From Pseudomonas hunanensis (GTDB lineage Bacteria; Pseudomonadota; Gammaproteobacteria; Pseudomonadales; Pseudomonadaceae), in NCBI RefSeq assembly GCF_013393325.1, contig NZ_QJRC01000094.1:1-64000 (forward strand): a DNA stretch of 64,000 bases. The letters run 5' to 3'. The notes below the pieces were generated by a model. The model made no database searches. It saw nothing but the letters and a program-made list of their open reading frames with translations, and was not told the DNA's origin. Position 1 is the stretch's first letter. Each line of letters opens with the position of its first letter. The translations under genes were made by a program, and so were the position numbers. Below are positions 24,076 through 32,367 of the stretch, piece by piece.

Positions 24076-25323
24076 ATGCGTATCGCCATCATCGGTAGCG
24101 GTATCGCCGGCCTCACCTGTGCCCACCTGCTGTCACGTCGTAACGAGGTCACGGTGTTCGAGGCCGCGAACCGGGTCGGCGGGCATACCCATACCGTCGA
24201 TGTGCAGTGGCAGGGCCAAGGCTACTCGATAGATACCGGTTTCATCGTCTTCAACGACTGGACCTACCCGCACTTCATCCGCCTGCTCAAGCATCTGGGT
24301 GTCGCCTCGCGCCCCACCGAAATGAGCTTTTCGGTGCATGACCCGCGCACGGGGTTCGAGTACAACGGCCACGACCTGGTCACGCTGTTTGCCCAGCGGC
24401 GCAACCTGCTGTCCCCGCCATTCTGGGGAATGCTGCGCGATGTGCTGCGCTTCAACCGCGAGGCCACCGCCGACCTGAACCAGCAACGGATCGAGAGCGC
24501 CACCACGCTGGGCAGTTATCTGCATGCCCAAGGCTATGGGCGGCGCTTCATCGACCATTACATCGTGCCGATGGGGTCAGCGATCTGGTCGATGTCGCCG
24601 GCCGATTTGCTGGGCTTCCCGTTGCAGTTTTTCGTGCGGTTCTGTAACAACCACGGCTTGCTGTCGGTCAACCATCGCCCGCAATGGCAGGTTATCGACG
24701 CAGGCTCACGCGCGTACCTCAGGCCTCTGTGCCAGCCCTTTGCCGATCGCATCCGGCTGAGCTGCCCGGTGCATCAGGTAAAACGTGACGACCTCGGCGT
24801 GACGGTTACCTGGGCCAGCGGTAATGAGCGATTCGACAAGGTGGTATTTGCCTGTCACAGCGACCAGGCACTGGCCCTGCTGGCACCGCCAAGCGAACAT
24901 GAGCGCGCCATCCTGGGTGCCATCCACTACGCCAGCAACGACGTGGTGCTGCACACCGACACGCGCCTGCTGCCACAACGGCGCAGGGCCTGGGCCAGCT
25001 GGAACTACCGCCTGGGCGGCAACGCGCAGGCGCCTGCCGCACTCACCTACAACATGAACATCCTTCAGGGCATCAAGGCGCCGGCCACGTTCTGCGTAAG
25101 CCTCAACCAGACCGCGCAGGTGGACCCTGCACAGATACTTGCCCGCTTCGAGTATGCCCACCCGCAGTACAGCCTTGACGCTCTGACGGCACAGGCTCGG
25201 CAGGGCGAACTGCAGGGGCGTTTGCACAGTTATTACTGCGGCGCCTACTGGGGCAATGGTTTTCACGAAGACGGGGTGCTAAGCGCGCTGAACGTCGCCC
25301 AGCACTTTGGAGAACAGTTGTGA
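24076..25323 (+). CDS. FAD-dependent amine-oxidase-fold oxidoreductase
   Basis: A 415-residue flavoprotein with N-terminal IAIIGSGIAGLTCAHLL and the following VGGHTHTV loop, typical of the NAD(P)-binding Rossmann/flavin amine oxidase family. Homologues are regularly linked to DUF1365 and cyclopropane synthase genes and are thought to act on fatty acyl chains. Stop and start overlap the DUF1365 gene by 4 nt. The exact reaction is not known. Confidence 0.87.
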   Translation: MRIAIIGSGIAGLTCAHLLSRRNEVTVFEAANRVGGHTHTVDVQWQGQGYSIDTGFIVFNDWTYPHFIRLLKHLGVASRPTEMSFSVHDPRTGFEYNGHDLVTLFAQRRNLLSPPFWGMLRDVLRFNREATADLNQQRIESATTLGSYLHAQGYGRRFIDHYIVPMGSAIWSMSPADLLGFPLQFFVRFCNNHGLLSVNHRPQWQVIDAGSRAYLRPLCQPFADRIRLSCPVHQVKRDDLGVTVTWASGNERFDKVVFACHSDQALALLAPPSEHERAILGAIHYASNDVVLHTDTRLLPQRRRAWASWNYRLGGNAQAPAALTYNMNILQGIKAPATFCVSLNQTAQVDPAQILARFEYAHPQYSLDALTAQARQGELQGRLHSYYCGAYWGNGFHEDGVLSALNVAQHFGEQL

Positions 25324-26132
25324 ACAGCAACCTGTGCCAGGGCTGGCTGAGCCACCGGCGGCTGAGCCCACGCTACCATGCGTTTCGTTACCGGGTTGGC
25401 ATGTTTTACCTGGATCTCAACGAACAACCCCAGCTCCTGCGCCTGTCCCGCTGGCTTGGGAGCTCCCGGCTGGCCCCCCTGTGCTGGCGTGAAACCGACT
25501 ATCTGCCGGCGCTGACCCGCCAGGGCAGACCACTGGCCGAGGCCGCACGGCTGATGGTCGGTCAGGCTATCGGCCAAGCACCCGAAGGCGCCGTGCACCT
25601 GCTGACCCAACCGCGCTGCTGGGGGCTGTCGTTCAACCCAGTGAGTGTCTATTTCTGCCATGACCGGCAAGGCCAGCTCGCGGCTATTTTGCTGGAAGTG
25701 CGCAACACCCCCTGGCGTGAACGTTTCCACTATGTACTGCCCGTGAACGATGGCCTGAGCCAGACATTTACCCTGGCCAAAGCCTTCCATGTCTCGCCGT
25801 TCATGCCACTGAACATGGACTACCACCTGCAGTTCGCCCTCGATGCACAGCGGGTGCGCATCCACATGCAGAACTGGCGCGCCGGGCACAAGGTGTTCGA
25901 AGCCGACCTGGCGCTGCAACGTCAGCCGCTGGACCGCGCGGCCTTGCAGCGGCACATCCTGAGCTTTCCGTGGATGAGCCTGCGCACCCTCTCCGGCATT
26001 TACTGGCAGGCCCTGCGCCTGCTGCTGAAACGTACCCCTCTACATGACCATATCGCCAGCCAGCACGACCTGGCATTCGGCCAACCTGCCCGCGAGGAGC
26101 CCGACCATGCCCGAACCGACCCTGAGCGTTAG
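25320..26132 (+). CDS. DUF1365 domain protein
   Basis: A 270-residue protein of DUF1365. Features include the N-terminal GWLSHRRLSPRYHAFRYRV, the central SFNPVSVYFCHD and a KAFHVSPFMPL block. The family's biochemical role is unknown, but it is almost always encoded between an FAD oxidoreductase and a Cfa-type methyltransferase, as here. Translation is probably coupled on both sides; its last 26 nt overlap the cfa start. Confidence 0.88.
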   Translation: MNSNLCQGWLSHRRLSPRYHAFRYRVGMFYLDLNEQPQLLRLSRWLGSSRLAPLCWRETDYLPALTRQGRPLAEAARLMVGQAIGQAPEGAVHLLTQPRCWGLSFNPVSVYFCHDRQGQLAAILLEVRNTPWRERFHYVLPVNDGLSQTFTLAKAFHVSPFMPLNMDYHLQFALDAQRVRIHMQNWRAGHKVFEADLALQRQPLDRAALQRHILSFPWMSLRTLSGIYWQALRLLLKRTPLHDHIASQHDLAFGQPAREEPDHARTDPER

Positions 26133-27369
26133 CAAATCGGCAAGCATTGCCCCGCTGCTCGGCGGCCTGGCCAGGCGCGCAGTGCTCGCGCAGTTGCGCC
26201 AACTGCGCCACGGCAACCTGCGCCTGATCTGCCAAGGCCAGCAATGGACGTTCGGCGACGTTGCCAGCCCGCTTTACGCGGAAGTGGAAGTGATTGATGA
26301 CGCCGCCTGGGGCCTGGTCGCCGGCAATGGTTCGATTGGTGCCGGAGAAGGCTATATTCACGGCTACTGGCGCAGCTCGGACCTGGCCGCTGTCACCCGG
26401 TTGTTCGTTGCCAACCTGGATGTTCTCGATGCCATGGAGGGCGGCCTGGCACGCCTGGCGCGCCCGGCCCTGCGCCTGCTGCACCGCCTCAACCGCAACA
26501 GCCGGCGCGGCGCGCGGCGCAATATCCTGGCGCATTACGACCTGGGCAATGACCTGTTCGAGCGCCTGCTGGACCCCACCATGATGTACTCCGCTGCGCA
26601 GTTCGACAGCCCCGGGCAAACCCTGGAGCAGGCCCAGACCAGCAAGCTGCGACGCATCTGCCAGAAACTTGAACTCAAGCCCGACGACCATCTGCTGGAG
26701 ATCGGCAGCGGCTGGGGCAGCCTGGCCATCCACGCCGCACTGCAGCATGGCTGCCGGGTCACCACCGCCACGCTCTCGGCGGCGCAGTACGCCCATACCC
26801 TGCAGCGGGTCAAGGCCCTGGGCCTGGAGCAGCGCATCACCGTACTGCTCGAAGACTATCGCGACCTGCGCGGGCGCTTCGACAAGCTGGTATCGATCGA
26901 AATGATCGAAGCTGTCGGCCACCGCTACTTGCCGACCTACTTTCGCCAGTGCGCGTCGCTGCTCAAGGATGATGGCCTGATGCTGGTGCAAGCCATCACC
27001 ATCCGCGACCAGCGCTACGCCCAGGCCAGGCGCTCGGTGGATTTTATCCAGCGCTATATTTTCCCCGGCGGCGCCTTGCCTTCGCTGAGCGTGCTGCTGG
27101 ACACCGCCAGCCGCCAGACCGCGCTGAACCTGGTACACCTGGAGGATTTCGGCCAGGACTACGCGCGCACGCTGCGCCATTGGCGCGACAACCTGCGCCT
27201 GGCGCGCTCGGAACTAACGATGCTGGGGTATGACGATACCTTTCAGCGCTTGTGGGAGTTCTACCTGTGCTATTGCCAGGGCGGTTTCGAAGAACGCACC
27301 ATCGGCGTGGCGCAACTGCTCTGGGCCGGGCCACAGGCGCGCAAGGCACCACTGCTGGCCCTGTGCTGA
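26107..27369 (+). CDS. cyclopropane-fatty-acyl-phospholipid synthase family methyltransferase
   Basis: A 420-residue SAM-dependent enzyme of the mycolic acid/cyclopropane synthase family. HYDLGNDLFERLLD precedes the SAM-binding LLEIGSGWGSLA (about residues 196-207), and IEMIEAVGHRY carries the catalytic-site residues of the family. It would modify double bonds of membrane phospholipid acyl chains, by cyclopropanation or methylation. Its operon partners suggest a specialised modification rather than the housekeeping growth-phase CFA reaction. ATG 26107 overlaps the DUF1365 gene. Confidence 0.88.
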   Translation: MPEPTLSVSKSASIAPLLGGLARRAVLAQLRQLRHGNLRLICQGQQWTFGDVASPLYAEVEVIDDAAWGLVAGNGSIGAGEGYIHGYWRSSDLAAVTRLFVANLDVLDAMEGGLARLARPALRLLHRLNRNSRRGARRNILAHYDLGNDLFERLLDPTMMYSAAQFDSPGQTLEQAQTSKLRRICQKLELKPDDHLLEIGSGWGSLAIHAALQHGCRVTTATLSAAQYAHTLQRVKALGLEQRITVLLEDYRDLRGRFDKLVSIEMIEAVGHRYLPTYFRQCASLLKDDGLMLVQAITIRDQRYAQARRSVDFIQRYIFPGGALPSLSVLLDTASRQTALNLVHLEDFGQDYARTLRHWRDNLRLARSELTMLGYDDTFQRLWEFYLCYCQGGFEERTIGVAQLLWAGPQARKAPLLALC

Positions 27370-27376
27370 GGTAAAC

Positions 27377-28273
27377 CTATAGTTGCACCAACCGCTCACG
27401 CAAGAAGTCGACAAAACCCTGCACCGGCCGCGCTACCTGCCGGTGCTGCGGATACACCGCTGATAACTGCAACGCCGGCGGCGTCCATTCTTCAAGCACA
27501 CTCACCAGCCGCCCATCCGCCAACGCCTGGCCAACGATGAAGGTCGGCAGGTAGGTCACCCCCATGCCGGCGATGGCCGCATCCCTGAGCAACTCGCCGT
27601 TGTTGGCACGCATGCGCCCTGTCACCTGAATCGCCTGCGCCTTGCCGCCCTGGCGAAACTGCCACTGCACCTGTCGCGAATGCCCATAGGGCAGGCAGTC
27701 ATGCCCGGCCAGATCCTCCGGTATTACCGGTACTGCCCGCGCCTGCAGGTACGCCGGACTCGCGCAGTAGACGCGCTCGACATTGGCAATACGCCGCGCA
27801 ATCAGGCTGGAGTCCTCCAGCGCGCCAATGCGCAGCGCCAGGTCGTAGCCCTCGCCGATCAGGTCCACGGCGCGGTCGCTGAGGTCCACCTCTACATCTA
27901 CTAGCGGGTGCAGTTGAAGAAACTCGGTCAGCAGGCAACCCAGGTGCGACATGGCGAACGACAGCGGCGCACTCAGGCGCAAGGTGCCGCGCAAGGCCTG
28001 GGCCTGGCCGCTGATGTCGTGCTCTACCTGCTGCACCTCACCCAACAAGCGCAAGGCCGACTGGTAGTAGTGCTGGCCCAGCGGTGTGGCATCCAGGCGC
28101 CGGGTGGAGCGGTTGAGCAGGCGAACGCCAAGGCGCTCCTCGAGCTGCATCAGGCGTCGGCTGACCGATTGCTTCGACATGCCCAGGCGGTCGGCGGCGG
28201 CGGTGAAACTGCCAGCCTCCATGACCTGGGCGAAGATCCGCATGTCTTCGTAAGGGTTCATTGTCTCGCTCAT
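27377..28273 (-). CDS. LysR-family transcriptional regulator
   Basis: About 298 residues: an N-terminal winged helix-turn-helix (MRIFAQVMEAGSFTAAADRL, SKQSVSRRLMQLEERLG) and an effector domain of the CrgA/AphB-like group. ATG 28273 is chosen, with 28261 also possible. It is divergent from a secreted alpha/beta hydrolase gene, which it probably regulates from the 134-bp shared intergenic region, and it converges on the cfa gene with 7 bp between stops. Confidence 0.9.
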   Translation of the reverse strand: MSETMNPYEDMRIFAQVMEAGSFTAAADRLGMSKQSVSRRLMQLEERLGVRLLNRSTRRLDATPLGQHYYQSALRLLGEVQQVEHDISGQAQALRGTLRLSAPLSFAMSHLGCLLTEFLQLHPLVDVEVDLSDRAVDLIGEGYDLALRIGALEDSSLIARRIANVERVYCASPAYLQARAVPVIPEDLAGHDCLPYGHSRQVQWQFRQGGKAQAIQVTGRMRANNGELLRDAAIAGMGVTYLPTFIVGQALADGRLVSVLEEWTPPALQLSAVYPQHRQVARPVQGFVDFLRERLVQL

Positions 28274-28407
28274 AGTGACAGTCAAACGCTTTATAGCGGC
28301 TTTTTCCTGCAAGTGCACCTGCCTAATCTACGCACAAGTCGCAGCGATGGCCCAGCAGGCCAGGCAAGACGCCCACTACCACCACTTGCATAGAAAAGGA
28401 TTCGCTC

Positions 28408-29427
28408 ATGAACATTGTCCACAAGGCCCTCACCGCCTCCCTCTTGGCCCTGTCCGTTTCCAGCGCTTTCGCCGCTGGCAGCCCTGGTGTCGAACAACAC
28501 ACTCAGGCCTTCCTCGAAGCCCTGGAAAAAGGGGGTGGCAAGCCGCTGGAGCAGCTCAGCCCAACAGACGCCCGCGCAGTGCTGACCGGCGCTCAGGCCT
28601 CGGTCAAGGTCGACCTTTCGGGCATCGAGGTAAAGGAGCGCACCATCCAGGCCAATGGCGAGTCGATCAAGCTGCAAGTAGTGCGCCCGGCCAACGCGAA
28701 GGGTGACCTGCCAGTGTTCATGTTCTTCCACGGTGGCGGCTGGGTGCTGGGCGACTTCCCCACCCACCAGCGGCTGATCCGCGACCTGGTAGTCGGCTCG
28801 GGTGCGGTGGCGGTCTACGTGGACTACACCCCATCGCCGGAAGCGCACTACCCGACGGCCATCAACCAGGCCTACGCCGCGACCCGCTGGGTGGCCGAGC
28901 ATGGCAAGGCGATCGGCGTGGACGGCAAGCGCCTGGCCGTGGCCGGCAACAGCGTCGGCGGCAACATGGCGGCAGTCGTGGCGCTGAAAGCCAAAGAGGC
29001 CGGCACCCCTGCGCTGCGCTTCCAGCTGCTGCTGTGGCCGGTGACCGATGCGAGTTTCGAGACTGCCTCGTACAAGCAATTTGCCGAAGGGCACTTCCTG
29101 ACCACAGGGATGATGAAGTGGTTCTGGGACAGCTACACCTCCGATACCAGTGCCCGTGCGCAGGTCTACGCATCGCCGCTGCGGGCCAGCACTGAGCAGC
29201 TCAAAGGCTTGCCGCCAGCACTGGTACAAACGGCTGAGTTCGATGTGTTGCGTGATGAAGGTGAGGCTTATGCCCGCAAGCTGAATGCTGCCGGTGTGAC
29301 GGTTACCTCAGTGCGCTACAACGGCATGATCCATGACTATGGGCTGCTCAACCCACTGAGCCAGGTGCCGGCAGTGAAGGCGGCGATGCGCCAGGCGGCC
29401 GGTGAACTGAAAGTACACCTTCAATAA
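28408..29427 (+). CDS. exported alpha/beta hydrolase (HSL-type esterase)
   Basis: A 339-residue esterase/lipase of the hormone-sensitive-lipase group with a signal peptide (ALTASLLALSVSSAFA). The oxyanion motif HGGGW is at 108-112, the nucleophile Ser182 is in GNSVGGN, the acid is in EFDVLRDE and the histidine is in MIHDYG. The enzyme should act in the periplasm or outside the cell on short acyl esters. It is preceded by AAAGGA before the ATG. It is divergent from the LysR gene, a common arrangement for an inducible hydrolase. Confidence 0.9.
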   Translation: MNIVHKALTASLLALSVSSAFAAGSPGVEQHTQAFLEALEKGGGKPLEQLSPTDARAVLTGAQASVKVDLSGIEVKERTIQANGESIKLQVVRPANAKGDLPVFMFFHGGGWVLGDFPTHQRLIRDLVVGSGAVAVYVDYTPSPEAHYPTAINQAYAATRWVAEHGKAIGVDGKRLAVAGNSVGGNMAAVVALKAKEAGTPALRFQLLLWPVTDASFETASYKQFAEGHFLTTGMMKWFWDSYTSDTSARAQVYASPLRASTEQLKGLPPALVQTAEFDVLRDEGEAYARKLNAAGVTVTSVRYNGMIHDYGLLNPLSQVPAVKAAMRQAAGELKVHLQ

Positions 29428-29442
29428 CATTATCCACCCATG

Positions 29443-29465
29443 CGGCAGGGCCTGGTGCCCTGCCG
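29443..29465. terminator. hairpin between esterase and DUF1330 genes
   Basis: CGGCAGGG (29443-29450) pairs with CCCTGCCG (29458-29465) around a 7-nt loop. It lacks a T-run. It separates converging genes. Confidence 0.5.
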
Positions 29466-29491
29466 GTCCGGGAGAGCCGTGAGACCATCAC

Positions 29492-29785
29492 TCAAGGCTC
29501 GAACCCTTCGACAATGATCACTTCGGCCTTCGCCACACCTTGGCGATGGCTGCACGCTTGCTGGTACAACTCGGACCGGTAACACGCCACCGCCTGCTCG
29601 TACGAATCGAACTCGATCACCACGCTACGCTGGGGGGTAGACCGCCCTTCCATCGCCTCGCTGCGCCCACCACGGGCCAGGAAGCGGCCGCCGAACGCCT
29701 TGAAGGCAGCCGGGGCACGCTGGGTGTACTGCTGGTATTGCTCGGGGTCGGTCACGTCCACATGGGCGATCCAGTAAGCCTTCAT
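29492..29785 (-). CDS. DUF1330 family protein
   Basis: A 97-residue ferredoxin-like-fold protein: MKAYWIAHVDVTDPEQYQQY, then GGRFLARGG, RSVVIEFDSYEQA and CYRSELYQ, all typical of DUF1330. AAGAGGAGAGCAGCAG precedes the ATG at 29785. A much longer in-frame extension runs through the ribBX gene antisense and is not credible. The gene is divergent from ribBX and shares its operator region. Function is unknown; members are small, probably dimeric proteins related to YciI-like enzymes. Confidence 0.85.
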   Translation of the reverse strand: MKAYWIAHVDVTDPEQYQQYTQRAPAAFKAFGGRFLARGGRSEAMEGRSTPQRSVVIEFDSYEQAVACYRSELYQQACSHRQGVAKAEVIIVEGFEP

Positions 29786-29820
29786 CTGCTGCTCTCCTCT
29801 TAAGGCGATATTTATGTATG

Positions 29821-29836
29821 ATGGTATACCATAATA
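29821..29836. promoter_or_regulatory. palindromic operator between DUF1330 and ribBX
   Basis: ATGGTATACCAT (29821-29832) is a perfect 12-bp palindrome and extends into ATACCATAATA (29826-29836), an 11-mer also found before the ABC transporter genes (31184-31194). The site lies 31 nt upstream of the ribBX start and 35 nt upstream of the DUF1330 start, so one regulator could control both. Confidence 0.6.
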
Positions 29837-29863
29837 ATCACCCCACCACAGTGAGCGTGCAAC

Positions 29864-30985
29864 ATGGCTTTCAACACCATCGAGGAACTTCTCGAGGACT
29901 ACCGGCAAGGCAAGATGGTCCTGCTGGTGGATGACGAGGACCGGGAAAACGAAGGCGACCTGTTGATCGCCGCCGAGCGTTGCGACGCCCAGGCCATCAA
30001 CTTCATGGCCCGCCAAGCGCGTGGGCTGATCTGCCTGACCTTGACCGACGAGCACTGCCAGCGCCTGGGCCTGGAGCAGATGGTACCGGCTAACGGCAGC
30101 GTCTTCAGCACCGCGTTCACCGTGTCGATCGAGGCGGCCACGGGTGTCACCACCGGTATTTCCGCTGCCGACCGGGCGCGCACCGTGGCAGCGGCCATGG
30201 CCCCCAACGCGCGCCCCGAAGACCTGGTGCAACCGGGCCACATTTTCCCCCTGCGCGCCCGCGAAGGCGGCGTGCTGACCCGCGCCGGCCATACCGAAGC
30301 CGGCTGCGACTTGGCACGGCTGGCAGGCTTCAGCCCGGCTTCGGTGATCGTCGAAGTGCTCAACGACGACGGCACCATGGCCCGCCGCCCGGACCTGGAA
30401 GTGTTCGCTGCCCAGCATGGCATCAAGATCGGCACCATTGCCGACCTGATCCACTACCGCCTGAGCACCGAGCAGACCATCAAGCGCATCGGCGAACGCG
30501 AGCTGCCGACCGTGCATGGCATTTTCCGCCTGGTCAGCTATGAAGACCGCATCGAAGGTGGTGTGCACATGGCCATGGTCATGGGCGACATCCGTCGCGA
30601 ACAACCGACCTTGGTGCGGGTGCACGTAATCGACCCACTGCGCGACCTGGTCGGTGCTGAATATGCAGGCCCGGCCAACTGGACGCTGTGGGCGGCGTTG
30701 CAGAAGGTGGCCGAGGAAGGTGCTGGCGTGGTGGTAATCCTGGCCAACCATGAGTCCTCCCAGGCATTGCTTGAACGCATACCGCAGTTGACTCAGCCGG
30801 TACGGCCTTACCAGCGTGGGCAGTCGAAGGTGTATTCCGAGGTGGGCACCGGCGCGCAGATTCTGCAGGACCTTGGCGTTGGCAAACTGCGTCACCTGGG
30901 GCCACCGCTGAAATACGCGGGCCTGGCGGGATATGAGCTGGAAGTGGTGCAGAGCATCCCGTTCGAGCCAGGTCTTCCAAGCTGA
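29864..30985 (+). CDS. DHBP synthase with degenerate GTP cyclohydrolase II domain (RibBX type)
   Basis: The 373-residue protein fuses 3,4-dihydroxy-2-butanone-4-phosphate synthase (residues 1 to about 205, with the acidic metal-binding loop DDEDRENEGDL and the later GHTEAGCDL) to a RibA-like domain. The second domain lacks the CxxxxxxxxxxCxC zinc ligands expected of GTP cyclohydrolase II; the corresponding stretch reads HVIDPLRDLVGAEYAG. Only the first riboflavin-pathway activity is therefore expected. No FMN riboswitch precedes it; a palindromic operator shared with DUF1330 and, in part, with the downstream ABC operon does. It is likely an accessory copy. Confidence 0.9.
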   Translation: MAFNTIEELLEDYRQGKMVLLVDDEDRENEGDLLIAAERCDAQAINFMARQARGLICLTLTDEHCQRLGLEQMVPANGSVFSTAFTVSIEAATGVTTGISAADRARTVAAAMAPNARPEDLVQPGHIFPLRAREGGVLTRAGHTEAGCDLARLAGFSPASVIVEVLNDDGTMARRPDLEVFAAQHGIKIGTIADLIHYRLSTEQTIKRIGERELPTVHGIFRLVSYEDRIEGGVHMAMVMGDIRREQPTLVRVHVIDPLRDLVGAEYAGPANWTLWAALQKVAEEGAGVVVILANHESSQALLERIPQLTQPVRPYQRGQSKVYSEVGTGAQILQDLGVGKLRHLGPPLKYAGLAGYELEVVQSIPFEPGLPS

Positions 30986-30995
30986 CACCACCCCT

Positions 30996-31110
30996 TGTAG
31001 GAGCGGCCTTGTGTCGCGAAAGGGCCGCAGAGCGGCCCCAGCAATCTGTGCATCTGCTGACATCCTGGGGACGCTTCACGGCCCTTTCGCGACACAAGGC
31101 CGCTCCTACA
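30996..31110. repeat. paired REP with 32-bp perfect inverted arms
   Basis: The arms 30996-31027 and 31079-31110 are exact complements, beginning TGTAGGAGCGGCCTTGTGTC. The 51-bp spacer contains an additional GGGCCGC/GCGGCCC-type hairpin. The element lies just after the ribBX stop and could form a long stem in RNA that ends or protects the transcript. Confidence 0.85.
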
Positions 31111-31183
31111 AAAGCAGACCGCGACAAATTGAAGAGGTCGGAGTGATGGCCGGTCGCCTCACACCTCTTGCCAAAAGTTTGGA

Positions 31184-31200
31184 ATACCATAATATGATAT
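31184..31200. promoter_or_regulatory. operator-like site upstream of the ABC operon
   Basis: ATACCATAATATGATAT is a 17-bp imperfect palindrome (14 of 17 positions symmetrical) and contains the 11-mer ATACCATAATA present upstream of ribBX. It lies about 142 nt before the first ABC gene. Confidence 0.55.
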
Positions 31201-31341
31201 CCCGTAGACCTTAAATCTGCAGGCCGGCACCTACACTTAAAAACGGCCACCCGGACACTTTGTTTTTGCTGCTCCCCGAACACTGTTGGCGGGCGCACCA
31301 CAAGCCCCGCCTCGAATAACAAAAGCAACGAGGGCGTAACC

Positions 31342-32367
31342 ATGCTGTTGAGCAAACGTGTAACCGCAGTGCTGTCCGCCAGCCTGCTGACCCTGGCATG
31401 TCAGGCCGCCCAGGCCGCCGACAGCCTGAACTTCGTCAGCTGGGGCGGTACCACCCAGGACGCCCAGAAAGAAGCGTGGGCCGTACCGTTCAGCAAAGCC
31501 ACCGACATCAAGGTCGTGCAGGACGGCCCCACCGACTACGGCAAGCTCAAGGCCATGGTCGAGAGCGGCAACGTGCAGTGGGATGTGGTTGACGTCGAAG
31601 CCGACTTTGCCCTGCGTGCCGCCAGCGAAGGCCTGCTCGAACCCCTCGATTTCAACCAGATAAAGCGCGACAAGATCGACCCGCGGTTCGTCTCCGACCA
31701 CGGCGTCGGCTCGTTCTTCTTCTCCTTCGTACTCGGCTACAACGAAGGCAAGCTCGGTGCCAACAAACCGGTGGACTGGACCGCGCTGTTCGACACCAAG
31801 ACCTACCCCGGCAAACGTGCCCTGTACAAGTGGCCGAGCCCCGGCGTGCTGGAACTGGCCCTGCTGGCCGACGGCGTAGCCCCAGACAAGCTGTACCCGC
31901 TGGACCTGGACCGCGCCTTCAAGAAGCTCGACACCATCAAGAAAGACATCGTCTGGTGGGGCGGCGGTGCCCAGTCGCAACAGCTGCTGGCCTCGGGTGA
32001 AGCCTCGCTTGGCCAGTTCTGGAACGGCCGCGTCTATGCCCTGCAGCAAGATGGCGCACCGGTGGGCGTGAGCTGGAAGCAGAACCTGGTCATGGCCGAC
32101 TTCCTGGTCATTCCCAAAGGCGCCAAGAACAAGGATGCGGCCATGAAGTTCCTGGCCAACGCCAGCAGCGCCGAAGGCCAGGCCGAGTTCGCCAACAAGA
32201 CCGCCTACGCGCCGGTCAACGTCGACAGCGTGGCCAAGCTGGACAAAGACCTGGCGCCGAACCTGCCAACAGCCTACGCCCAGGACCAGGTCACCCTCGA
32301 CTTCGCCTACTGGGCCAAGAACGGTCAAGCCATCGCGGCCCGCTGGAATGAGTGGTTGGTCAAATGA
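31342..32367 (+). CDS. polyamine-type ABC transporter solute-binding protein
   Basis: A 341-residue PotD/PotF-like periplasmic binding protein with a signal peptide (ALA/AQA cleavage region after LLTLACQAAQA) and LNFVSWGGTTQDAQKEAW at the mature start. Later strands such as WDVVDVEADFALRAASEG and KRALYKWPSPGVLELALL fit bacterial solute-binding family 8. Ligand cannot be read reliably; putrescine-like amines, or another small organic cation, are plausible. First gene of a four-gene importer; its TGA overlaps the next ATG. Confidence 0.87.
   Translation: MLLSKRVTAVLSASLLTLACQAAQAADSLNFVSWGGTTQDAQKEAWAVPFSKATDIKVVQDGPTDYGKLKAMVESGNVQWDVVDVEADFALRAASEGLLEPLDFNQIKRDKIDPRFVSDHGVGSFFFSFVLGYNEGKLGANKPVDWTALFDTKTYPGKRALYKWPSPGVLELALLADGVAPDKLYPLDLDRAFKKLDTIKKDIVWWGGGAQSQQLLASGEASLGQFWNGRVYALQQDGAPVGVSWKQNLVMADFLVIPKGAKNKDAAMKFLANASSAEGQAEFANKTAYAPVNVDSVAKLDKDLAPNLPTAYAQDQVTLDFAYWAKNGQAIAARWNEWLVK

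Noticed and set aside
25801..27180. 459-codon minus-strand frame antisense to DUF1365 and cfa
   Set aside because: Both plus-strand genes have family motifs and overlapping operon structure.
29492..31063. A 523-codon minus-strand frame antisense to ribBX
   Set aside because: Only its last 97 codons (DUF1330) have a good start and family match; the rest is the mirror of a conserved plus-strand enzyme.
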